Both the position numbers and the translations under genes were made by a program. From Lachnospiraceae bacterium (lineage in GTDB: Bacteria; Bacillota; Clostridia; Lachnospirales; Lachnospiraceae), in the NCBI GenBank assembly GCA_017552715.1, contig JAFZOW010000078.1, positions 1 through 57,197 of the forward strand: a stretch of 57,197 nucleotides of DNA, in the 5' to 3' direction. Positions 50,411 through 57,197 of the stretch are shown in pieces. Every line of letters starts with the position of its first letter. Position 1 is the first letter of the stretch. The notes beneath the pieces are model-generated. The model was not told the DNA's origin. It made no database searches and saw nothing but the letters and a program-made list of their open reading frames with translations.

Positions 50411-53332
50411 ATGAACATAGATAATCTGACAGCATACAAACTGATCGAGCATCACTATTCGGAAGATCTGAAGAGCGAAGCCTATCTGCTGGAGCATATA
50501 AAGAGCGGTGCGCGTATCTGTGTACTGGAAAACGATGACGAGAACAAGGTGTTCTATATCGCTTTCCGCACACCGCCCAAGGATTCCACCGGCGTGGCTC
50601 ATATCCTGGAGCATTCCGTGCTCTGCGGCTCCGACGCTTTTCCGCTGAAGGATCCCTTTGTGGAGCTGGCGAAGAGTTCGCTGAATACCTTCCTTAATGC
50701 CGTGACTTATCCGGATAAAACGGTCTATCCCATTGCCAGCTGCAATCAGCAGGATTTCAAGAATCTGATGCACGTGTATATGGATGCCGTGCTGCACCCG
50801 AACATCTATAAGGAAAAGAAGATCTTCCTGCAGGAAGGCTGGCATTACGAAACGGATGAGGCCGGGGAGCTGATCATCAACGGTGTGGTCTATAACGAGA
50901 TGAAGGGAGCTTTCTCCGCTCCGGATGATGTGCTCATGCGGGAGACATTTTCTTCCCTCTTTCCTGATACAACCTACGGGGTGGAGAGCGGCGGTGATCC
51001 CCAGGTGATCCCCGAGCTTACATACGAAGATTTTCTGGCTTTCCATTCCGCTTACTATCATCCCGCTAATTCCTATATCTATCTTTACGGTGATGCGGAT
51101 ATGGAGGAGCGCCTGAACTGGCTGGATGAGGCGTATCTGTCCGCTTATGAACGGATCTCCATCGATTCCATGCCGGGGCTGCAGAAGAGTTTCGATAAAG
51201 CGCAGCTGATCCGTAAGGAATATCCCATCACGGAAGCGGAAAAGGAAGAAGATCAGTGTTATCTTTCCTGGAACGCCGTGATAGGCACGTCACTGGATCC
51301 GCAGCTCATGCTGGCCTTTCAGATGATCGATTATGCGCTGGTGGGAGCGGACGGAACGCCCCTGCGCAAAGCCCTGATCAAAGCCGGTATCGGAACGGAA
51401 GTATACTCGGCTTATGAAGTGGATGAGTTACAGCCCTTCTACAGTATCGTTACAAAGAATGCCGGGGAAGACGACAGGGAACGGTTCGAGAGCATCATCC
51501 TGGAAGAGCTTAAGAAAGCTGTGGAAGAGGGGCCGGATGAGGATGCGCTCCTGGCCTGTGTGAATACCATGGAATTCCATTTCCGTGAGGGTGATACGGG
51601 ACGCTATCCCAAGGGACTGCTCTACGGTCTGAAGGCTCTGGACAGCTGGCTCTATGATGCGGATAAGCCTCTGATCCATCTGGAGATCCTGGATCTGTAT
51701 AAAAAACTGCGCGAGCTTATAGGAACGGATTATTACAGCAAACTGATCAAGACCTATCTGCTGGAAAATACCCATCGCAACGTTCTGGTGCTGGCTCCGA
51801 AAAAAGGACTGACCACCGAGCGGGACGAAGCACTGGCGAAGAAGCTTAAGGAATACAAAGAGGGGCTTTCCGAAGCGGAGTACGAAAGGATAAAGACCGA
51901 AGCGAAGGAACTGAAGGAATGGCAGGATGCGGAGGAAAGCGAAGAGCTGCTGGAATGCCTGCCTTCTCTTAAGTTCAGCGATCTGAGGAAAGAGATCATC
52001 CCTCTTTCCAACCGGGAAACCGAATGCTGCGGCATAAAGACCGTTTTCCATGAAACGGAGACCAACGGCATCATTTACTTAAACCTGTTGTTCAATGTGG
52101 ATGGTATGCCCCTTCGGCTCTACCCTTATGCTGGGCTCTTCAGCCGTGTGCTCTGCTCCATGGATACGGAGAATTACGATTATGCCCGGCTGGGTTTCGA
52201 GATCGATAAAAAGACGGGAAATATTAGCGCCGGCGGGATGTATTCGGTTCCCGGCGGTGACAGTTCGAAATACGGTAAATACCTGACCATGAGCTTAAGC
52301 TGTCTGGACAGCCAGCTGGAGGAAGCGCTGGAACTTCTTCGTGAAGTGATGCTTACCACGAAGCTGGATGATACGCAGAGACTGAAGGAGATCATCGCGG
52401 AGCTGCGTTCCCGTATGGCAGGGAGCATGATGAGCAGCGCCAATACCGTGGCTTCCGGCCATGCGCTGGCTTATATCTCGCCTTTTGCAAAAGCCAGGGA
52501 AATGATCGGAGGCTTGGATTTCTTCCGTTTCCTGGAAGATGCGGAGGAGCATTTTGAGGAAAAGAAAGACGAGCTGACGGCAGGACTTAAGGAGATGGCG
52601 CGCTATGCCTTCCGGAAGGACAATCTCCTGCTGGATGTTACGGGGAGCGAGACCGAACTTAAGCTGCTGGAAGGAAAGCTGGAGGGGATCTGCGGCGGAT
52701 TGTCTCCGGAGATACCCGAAGCTTCGGACGAAAAGCCTGTGATCGAAAAGCGGAACGAGGGCTTCTGCTGTTCCGGACAGGTTCAGTATGTTTGCAGGGC
52801 GGGGGATTACAAGGCCCATGGATTGGAGTATACCGGGGCGATACAGGTGATGCGGACCATTCTGGCATACGATTACCTCTGGAGCGAGGTGCGTGTAAAG
52901 GGCGGGGCCTATGGCTGCATGAACCGTTTCTGTACCAACGGGGAGTGCTATTTCGTATCCTACCGTGACCCGAACCTGACCCAGACCATTGATACATTCT
53001 GCGGGGTTGCCGATTATATCAGGAACTTTACGGCGGATGAGAAGCAGATGATACGTTATATCATCGGAACCCTGAGCGATCTGGATATTCCCATGACACC
53101 GAGGGCAAAGGGAGCCCGCTCGCTGCAGGCCTATCTGGACGGGGATACAAACGAAAGCCTGCAGAAGAGAAGGGATCAGCTCCTTGCCACAAGGCAGGAT
53201 GAGATCCGGGCTCTGGCAGCGCATATAGATGCCCTGCTTTCGGATGAGTCACTTTGTGTAGTGGGTAATGAAGAAACCATCAAGGCGGCCGGCGATATCT
53301 TCGGATCGGTAGCACCGCTGTTTACGAGATAA
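50411..53332 (+). CDS. M16C family zinc metallopeptidase (PreP-like, insulinase superfamily)
   Basis: A 973-residue peptidase. The inverted zinc motif HILEH is at 64-68 (His64, His68, catalytic Glu67) with the distal ligand Glu163 in NEMKGAFS. The size and the two-half structure (about 1-480 and 500-973, joined by a helical hinge near 470-530) match M16C presequence-degrading peptidases that destroy short unfolded peptides in a closed chamber. There is no signal peptide, so it is cytoplasmic. AAAAGGAG precedes the ATG, just after the palindromic element. Confidence 0.94.
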   Translation: MNIDNLTAYKLIEHHYSEDLKSEAYLLEHIKSGARICVLENDDENKVFYIAFRTPPKDSTGVAHILEHSVLCGSDAFPLKDPFVELAKSSLNTFLNAVTYPDKTVYPIASCNQQDFKNLMHVYMDAVLHPNIYKEKKIFLQEGWHYETDEAGELIINGVVYNEMKGAFSAPDDVLMRETFSSLFPDTTYGVESGGDPQVIPELTYEDFLAFHSAYYHPANSYIYLYGDADMEERLNWLDEAYLSAYERISIDSMPGLQKSFDKAQLIRKEYPITEAEKEEDQCYLSWNAVIGTSLDPQLMLAFQMIDYALVGADGTPLRKALIKAGIGTEVYSAYEVDELQPFYSIVTKNAGEDDRERFESIILEELKKAVEEGPDEDALLACVNTMEFHFREGDTGRYPKGLLYGLKALDSWLYDADKPLIHLEILDLYKKLRELIGTDYYSKLIKTYLLENTHRNVLVLAPKKGLTTERDEALAKKLKEYKEGLSEAEYERIKTEAKELKEWQDAEESEELLECLPSLKFSDLRKEIIPLSNRETECCGIKTVFHETETNGIIYLNLLFNVDGMPLRLYPYAGLFSRVLCSMDTENYDYARLGFEIDKKTGNISAGGMYSVPGGDSSKYGKYLTMSLSCLDSQLEEALELLREVMLTTKLDDTQRLKEIIAELRSRMAGSMMSSANTVASGHALAYISPFAKAREMIGGLDFFRFLEDAEEHFEEKKDELTAGLKEMARYAFRKDNLLLDVTGSETELKLLEGKLEGICGGLSPEIPEASDEKPVIEKRNEGFCCSGQVQYVCRAGDYKAHGLEYTGAIQVMRTILAYDYLWSEVRVKGGAYGCMNRFCTNGECYFVSYRDPNLTQTIDTFCGVADYIRNFTADEKQMIRYIIGTLSDLDIPMTPRAKGARSLQAYLDGDTNESLQKRRDQLLATRQDEIRALAAHIDALLSDESLCVVGNEETIKAAGDIFGSVAPLFTR

Positions 53333-53335
53333 GCT

Positions 53336-54253
53336 ATGGCAGATGAGATGAAAAAATCCGGATTTTGCGCCCTGATCGGGCGGCCCAATGTGGGGAAGTC
53401 CACGCTGATGAACCGGCTGATCGGAGAGAAGATCGCCATCACTTCCCCCAGACCCCAGACCACCCGTATGCGTATCACCACAGTGCTTACGGAGGAGCGG
53501 GGACAGGCGGTCTTTGTGGACACGCCGGGCATCCACGAGGCAAAGAACCGCCTTGGGGATTACATGCTGGCAGCAGCAAAGAAGAGCCTTAAGGATGCGG
53601 ATCTGGTGCTCTGGCTGGTAGAACCGAAAAAGACGGTGCCGGAAGGGGACAGGTCCATAGCGGAGGAGCTTTCGAAGCTGAAACTGCCGCTGATCCTTGT
53701 CATCAATAAGACCGATACCGTGCACCCGGCGGAACTGCTGCGAGTGATCGACGTGTATAAGGAGCTGGGGGAGTTTTCCGAGATCATTCCCCTTTCGGCT
53801 CTTACGGGCGACAATGTGGAGGATCTGAAGGACAGTATCTTCAAATATCTGCCGGAAGGCCCCTATTATTTCGGGGAAGATGAGCTGACGGACCAGACGG
53901 AACGCAGCATCGTAGCGGAGCTGATCCGGGAGAAGGCCCTGTATGCCCTGGATAAGGAAGTGCCCCACGGCATCGCCGTGATGATCGACGCCATGAGCTA
54001 CCGGGAACGGAAGCAGGGCGGGATCTACGATATCGATGCCACCATCGTCTGTGAGAAAGCATCCCACAAGGGGATCATCATCGGCAAGGGAGGCGCCATG
54101 CTTAAAAAGATCGGAGCCGCTGCCAGACCCGAGATGGAGCGCATGCTGGACTGTGCAGTAAACCTGAAGCTCTGGGTCAAGGTGAAGGAGAACTGGCGGG
54201 ATTCCGACTTCCTGGTGGCCAATTTCGGCTACCGCAGTGAGGAAGAAACTTGA
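53336..54253 (+). CDS. era: GTPase Era
   Basis: A 305-residue GTPase required for 16S rRNA maturation and 30S assembly. G1 GRPNVGKS (15-22), G3 DTPG (62-65) and G4 NKTD (124-127) are intact, with the switch block SPRPQTTRMR; the C-terminal KH domain (about 225-295) contains SHKGIIIGKGGAMLKKIG for binding the 3' end of 16S rRNA. It starts 3 bases after the peptidase stop and overlaps recO by 4 bases. Confidence 0.97.
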   Translation: MADEMKKSGFCALIGRPNVGKSTLMNRLIGEKIAITSPRPQTTRMRITTVLTEERGQAVFVDTPGIHEAKNRLGDYMLAAAKKSLKDADLVLWLVEPKKTVPEGDRSIAEELSKLKLPLILVINKTDTVHPAELLRVIDVYKELGEFSEIIPLSALTGDNVEDLKDSIFKYLPEGPYYFGEDELTDQTERSIVAELIREKALYALDKEVPHGIAVMIDAMSYRERKQGGIYDIDATIVCEKASHKGIIIGKGGAMLKKIGAAARPEMERMLDCAVNLKLWVKVKENWRDSDFLVANFGYRSEEET

Positions 54254-54912
54254 GTGATATCCTCTGGACGCCGGGCATGGTACTGCGGGTAGCCCCGGCC
54301 AATGAATACGATCGCAGGGTTGTGCTGCTGACCAAGGATCACGGGCGCATCACGGCTTTCGCCAAAGGAGCCAGACGTCAGACCAATCATCTGATGGCCG
54401 CTACGGATCTTTTTGTTTTTGCGGATTTTAAACTCTTCCCCGGCCGTTCGGCCTATTCTCTCCTGGATGCCGGCGTGAAGAATTATTTTTCGGAGCTGAG
54501 GCAGGATTTTGAAGCTGCCTGTCTGGGCAGTTTTTTTCTGGAACTGGCAGAGTATAACAGCCGGGAGGATAACGACGAACGGGATCTGCTGGCCCTGCTG
54601 TATCAGTCCTGCCGGGCGCTGATCCATCCGGCTTACGAAAAAAGCCTGCTGCGGGCGGTCTTTGAACTGAAGCTCATGATGCTGCAGGGCAGCTTTCACC
54701 GGCAGGATTACGGAGAGGAGTATTCCTCCACGGCTCTCTATACCCTGGACTTTTTGCTGGCCACAGCCCCGGAAAAGATCTTTTCCTTTTCCGTAAAGCC
54801 CGAGGTGGTGGCCGAACTGTCCCGCATCGCATTGCGGGAGCGAAGGGTATACGGTGACGGCCATGTGTTCAGGAGTGAGGAACTGCTGGAAGGCGCTTTG
54901 GGCGGAACTTGA
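54250..54912 (+). CDS. recO: DNA repair protein RecO
   Basis: A 220-residue recombination mediator that loads RecA on SSB-coated DNA. The N-terminal OB fold (about 1-80) has GMVLRVAPANEYDRRVVLLT and ITAFAKGARRQTNHL. The start is TTG, overlapping the era stop as TTGA. The C-terminal helical part lacks the CxxC zinc site present in many RecO proteins and is somewhat short. The family is recognised from the N-terminus and from the conserved era-recO order. Confidence 0.9.
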   Translation: MSDILWTPGMVLRVAPANEYDRRVVLLTKDHGRITAFAKGARRQTNHLMAATDLFVFADFKLFPGRSAYSLLDAGVKNYFSELRQDFEAACLGSFFLELAEYNSREDNDERDLLALLYQSCRALIHPAYEKSLLRAVFELKLMMLQGSFHRQDYGEEYSSTALYTLDFLLATAPEKIFSFSVKPEVVAELSRIALRERRVYGDGHVFRSEELLEGALGGT

Positions 54913-54936
54913 AAAATCCCGAAAAGATGTTAAAAT
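54909..54936 (+). promoter_or_regulatory. Predicted promoter of the lipoprotein gene
   Basis: TTGAAA (54909-54914) and TAAAAT (54931-54936) are separated by 16 bases, the -35 overlapping the recO stop codon. GGAGG follows before the ATG. Confidence 0.6.
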
Positions 54937-54956
54937 AGGTTTCCGGAGGTTAGCGG

Positions 54957-55544
54957 ATGAGGAAGAGGCTGATCCCTGTGCTGCTTGTGCTCGTGTTTGC
55001 GCTGGCGGCCTGCGGAAGGGAATACGATAAGGGAGACGCGAAGAAGAGCAGCATCACGGTCCATTCGGACGGCAGCGTGGATTGCGTGCTCCTTCGGGAA
55101 TTCGCCCAGACTTATTACAGCGAGGACGAACTGGTGAGTGATACGGAGGAGGCCATCGCCGCCTATAATATCGCCGCCGGGAGTGAAAAGATAAAGCTGA
55201 CGGATCATCAGGCCAGGGACGGGCTGGCAGCACTGGCCCTGTCTTTTGGTTCTGCTGAGGATTACGATGCCTTCATGGGTCCGGAGCTGTATCTGGGAAC
55301 GGTCCAGGGAGCCTACGACAGGGGAGAGAGCTTTGATCAGGCCCTTTCCTATGCGAAGAAGCCGGAACGTGTCATCGGCAAGAATGATCTGATGAACATG
55401 GCAGGGGAGCGTATCCTGGTGGTGGAAGGTGATATGGCGGTGAATCTGCCCATGGCCCCGAAATACTACACCTTCGGTATGCTGCGAACAGGAGAAAACA
55501 GCCTGGAGGCTACGGCCGAGGGCATATACTTTATAATCTATTAG
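54957..55544 (+). CDS. Small hypothetical lipoprotein
   Basis: A 195-residue protein with a lipoprotein signal (MRKRL, hydrophobic run, LAAC with Cys19), so it is attached to the outside of the membrane. The mature part is mixed alpha/beta, without a recognised domain. A segment like [22 protein letters not shown] at its start may be a family mark. It lies between recO and glycyl-tRNA synthetase with its own promoter. The function is unknown. Confidence 0.78.
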   Translation: MRKRLIPVLLVLVFALAACGREYDKGDAKKSSITVHSDGSVDCVLLREFAQTYYSEDELVSDTEEAIAAYNIAAGSEKIKLTDHQARDGLAALALSFGSAEDYDAFMGPELYLGTVQGAYDRGESFDQALSYAKKPERVIGKNDLMNMAGERILVVEGDMAVNLPMAPKYYTFGMLRTGENSLEATAEGIYFIIY

Positions 55545-55555
55545 GGAGGTTTATT

Positions 55556-56956
55556 ATGGAAAAGACACTGGAGACGATCAAAAATCTCTGTAAGGGGCGC
55601 GGCTTTATCTATCCGGGTTCCGAGATCTACGGAGGTCTTGCAAATACCTGGGATTACGGAAATCTGGGTGTGGAGCTGAAGAACAACGTGAAGCGTGCCT
55701 GGTGGAAGAAATTCATCCAGGAGAATCCTTATAACGTGGGCGTGGATTGCGCCATCCTCATGAATCCCCAGACCTGGGTAGCCAGCGGCCATCTGGGCAG
55801 CTTTTCGGATCCTCTGATGGATTGTAAGGAATGCCATGAGCGCTTCCGTGCCGATAAGATCATCGAGGACTGGGCTCATGAGAATAATGTGACCCTGGAT
55901 TCTTCCGTAGACGGATGGAGCGGGGAGAAGATGATGGGATACATCAAGGAAAACAGCATCCCCTGCCCCAACTGCGGTAAGCACAACTTTACGGATATCC
56001 GTCAGTTCAACCTGATGTTCAAGACCTTCCAGGGTGTTACGGAGGATGCATCCGCAACGGTGTATCTGCGTCCCGAAACAGCCCAGGGTATCTTCGTGAA
56101 CTTCAAGAACGTACAGCGTACTTCCCGGAAGAAGATCCCCTTCGGTATCGGGCAGATCGGTAAGAGCTTCCGTAACGAGATCACTCCCGGTAACTTCACC
56201 TTCCGTACCAGAGAGTTCGAGCAGATGGAGCTGGAGTTCTTCTGCGAGCCGGGGACGGATCTGGAATGGTACGAATACTGGAAGAAATTCTGTAAGGAAT
56301 GGCTGCTTTCCCTGGGAATGAAGGAGGAACGCCTGCGTTTCCGCGAGCACGATCCCGAGGAGCTGGCTTTCTATTCCAAGGGGACCCAGGATATCGAGTA
56401 CCTCTTCCCCACCATCGGCTGGGGCGAGCTCTGGGGTATCGCCGACCGTACGGATTACGACCTGACCCAGCATCAGAATGTGTCGAAGCAGGATATGAGC
56501 TACTTCGACGAGACAAAGAACGAAAAGTATATTCCTTATGTTATAGAACCGTCATTGGGTGCGGACCGCATGGTGCTGGCCTTCCTCTGCGAAGCCTACG
56601 ATGAGGAGAACCTGGGGACGGAGGAGGCTCCGGACATCCGCACGGTACTCCGTTTCCATCCGGCCATCGCTCCGGTGAAGATCGGGGTGCTCCCCCTGTC
56701 CAAGAAGCTGAACGAAGGGGCAGAGAAGATCTTCGCACAGCTGTCGAAGACCTATAACTGCGAATTTGATGACCGCGGAGCCATCGGTAAGCGCTACCGC
56801 CGTCAGGACGAGATCGGAACACCTTTCTGCGTGACCTACGACTTCGATTCTGAGGAAGACCACAAGGTGACGGTCCGTTTCCGCGACTCCATGGAGCAGG
56901 AGCGTGTGGCCATCGACGAACTTGAAGCCTTCTTCGCCGACAAGTTCGATTTCTGA
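55556..56956 (+). CDS. glyQS: Glycine--tRNA ligase, single-chain dimeric type
   Basis: A 466-residue class II synthetase that charges tRNA-Gly. The N-terminal [20 protein letters not shown], motif 2 ([20 protein letters not shown]), motif 3 ([10 protein letters not shown]) and the C-terminal anticodon-binding domain (from about 355, [11 protein letters not shown]) are clear. Two Cys pairs, CKEC and CPNC, could bind zinc in the insertion. It is the eukaryote/archaea-like dimeric type, not the alpha2beta2 GlyQ/GlyS. GGGAGG precedes the ATG. Its last codons are duplicated downstream in a repeat. Confidence 0.97.
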   Translation: MEKTLETIKNLCKGRGFIYPGSEIYGGLANTWDYGNLGVELKNNVKRAWWKKFIQENPYNVGVDCAILMNPQTWVASGHLGSFSDPLMDCKECHERFRADKIIEDWAHENNVTLDSSVDGWSGEKMMGYIKENSIPCPNCGKHNFTDIRQFNLMFKTFQGVTEDASATVYLRPETAQGIFVNFKNVQRTSRKKIPFGIGQIGKSFRNEITPGNFTFRTREFEQMELEFFCEPGTDLEWYEYWKKFCKEWLLSLGMKEERLRFREHDPEELAFYSKGTQDIEYLFPTIGWGELWGIADRTDYDLTQHQNVSKQDMSYFDETKNEKYIPYVIEPSLGADRMVLAFLCEAYDEENLGTEEAPDIRTVLRFHPAIAPVKIGVLPLSKKLNEGAEKIFAQLSKTYNCEFDDRGAIGKRYRRQDEIGTPFCVTYDFDSEEDHKVTVRFRDSMEQERVAIDELEAFFADKFDF

Positions 56957-56985
56957 GCCTGCGGCGGATTCTTGCTGCCGGTCGG

Positions 56986-57070
56986 GAAGACCGTGTGAAG
57001 ACGCGCAGCCCTGGAGAGAGTCCGCAGACTCGCGGACGCATTTGGTAAAGCAGGCACGAGACGGCAAGGA
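56986..57070 (+). repeat. 85-base direct repeat, copy 1
   Basis: This block begins GAAGACCGTGTGAAGACG and ends GACGGCAAGGA. It recurs at 57113-57197 with four mismatches. It contains a perfect hairpin, GTCCGC-AGACTC-GCGGAC. No gene is evident on either strand. The stretch between the glyQS stop and this copy (56957-56985) is not repeated in full. Confidence 0.85.
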
Positions 57071-57112
57071 AGCCTTCTTCGCAGATGAGTTCGTTTTTCT
57101 GTCGCCTGTAAG

Positions 57113-57197
57113 GAAGACCGTGTGAAGATGCGCAGCCCTGGAGAGAGTCCGCAGACTCGCGGACGCATTTGGTAGGGCAGGCACGAGACGGCAGGGA
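57113..57197 (+). repeat. 85-base direct repeat, copy 2 (continues to window edge)
   Basis: It is identical to 56986-57070 except for four bases, with the same GTCCGC/GCGGAC hairpin. It is preceded at 57069-57104 by a second, mutated copy of the glyQS 3' end (coding EAFFADEFVF versus [10 protein letters not shown] in the gene). Further copies may follow outside the window. Confidence 0.85.

Noticed and set aside
50188-50439. 83-codon minus-strand frame over the palindromic element
   Set aside because: It is explained by the repeat element. Similar frames would arise wherever the element occurs.
54957-55556. T-box riboswitch before glycyl-tRNA synthetase
   Set aside because: The gap before glyQS is only 11 bases and no T-box or specifier-loop structure is visible upstream of the lipoprotein gene.
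56541-57184. Minus-strand open frames near the window end sharing the opening MRPRVCGLSPGL
   Set aside because: The shared protein start comes from the 85-base direct repeat, not from a gene family; there is no ribosome site and they overlap glyQS.

Overview
The window is about 57 kb of gene-dense, mid-GC (roughly half G+C) bacterial chromosome. The gene families point to the Firmicutes, most likely a Lachnospiraceae-type Clostridium relative: dimeric single-chain glycyl-tRNA synthetase, a Zn-type L28, the rpmB-asp23-DhaL/FakA-recG block, the DUF2953-GerW pair, YqeG, LytTR-DUF3021 and PadR-DUF2812 pairs, and GH95/GH43 glycosidases typical of gut or rumen fibre users. The assignment is inferred from gene content; there is no rRNA gene to confirm it. 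Most genes are on the + strand in tightly coupled operons with overlapping ATGA/GTGA junctions. I saw no tRNA, rRNA, insertion sequence, prophage or CRISPR array, and no gene-free stretch longer than 300 bases.

Layout. 1-9 kb: the end of an apparently shortened MMPL-type exporter; a cytoplasmic GH95 fucosidase/galactosidase; a LytTR regulator with its DUF3021 membrane partner and an ABC-2 exporter; a CDF metal exporter; a GNAT acetyltransferase; and an AlkD-like protein. 9-11 kb (minus strand): a diguanylate cyclase with a LacI-type ligand-binding sensor. 11-17 kb: an FtsX-type ABC exporter operon with a C45-like lipoprotein amidase and a beta-lactamase-fold serine hydrolase. 17-19.4 kb (minus strand): an ECF sigma/anti-sigma pair and a PadR/DUF2812 operon, both with recognisable likely autoregulatory promoters. 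19.6-28.7 kb: a Fe-S aldo/keto reductase, a GH43 enzyme, a complete Dpp/Opp-type ABC importer and a membrane-anchored NAGPA-domain protein. 28.7-38.4 kb: housekeeping genes (yqeG, aroE-aroQ-aroK, NUDIX, DUF2953, gerW, a J-domain coiled-coil protein, rpmB, asp23-like, fakA-like, recG).

38.5-50.2 kb is the most unusual part. Three consecutive membrane proteins share a multi-TM/degenerate-GGDEF/EAL core. Two continue into a full hybrid histidine kinase (HisKA-HATPase-REC, one also HPt). The middle one is a catalytically dead EAL protein without a kinase. They are followed by an output-less response regulator (pseudo-REC plus REC), a rhomboid-like membrane protein that lacks the protease residues and carries a zinc ribbon, a degenerate RpoD-like protein lacking regions 2.3-2.4 and 4, and a small unknown protein. 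I propose this as a candidate c-di-GMP/phosphorelay module. Together with the diguanylate cyclase at 9-11 kb it suggests that c-di-GMP signalling matters to this organism.

50.2-57.2 kb: a palindromic intergenic element, an M16C metallopeptidase, era, recO, a small lipoprotein gene, glycyl-tRNA synthetase, and two copies of a repeat that includes a re-duplicated tail of the synthetase gene. Several promoters (CDF, Dpp-type importer, NAGPA protein, PadR operon) have perfect or near-perfect inverted repeats over the -10 or predicted start site, suggesting dedicated repressors.
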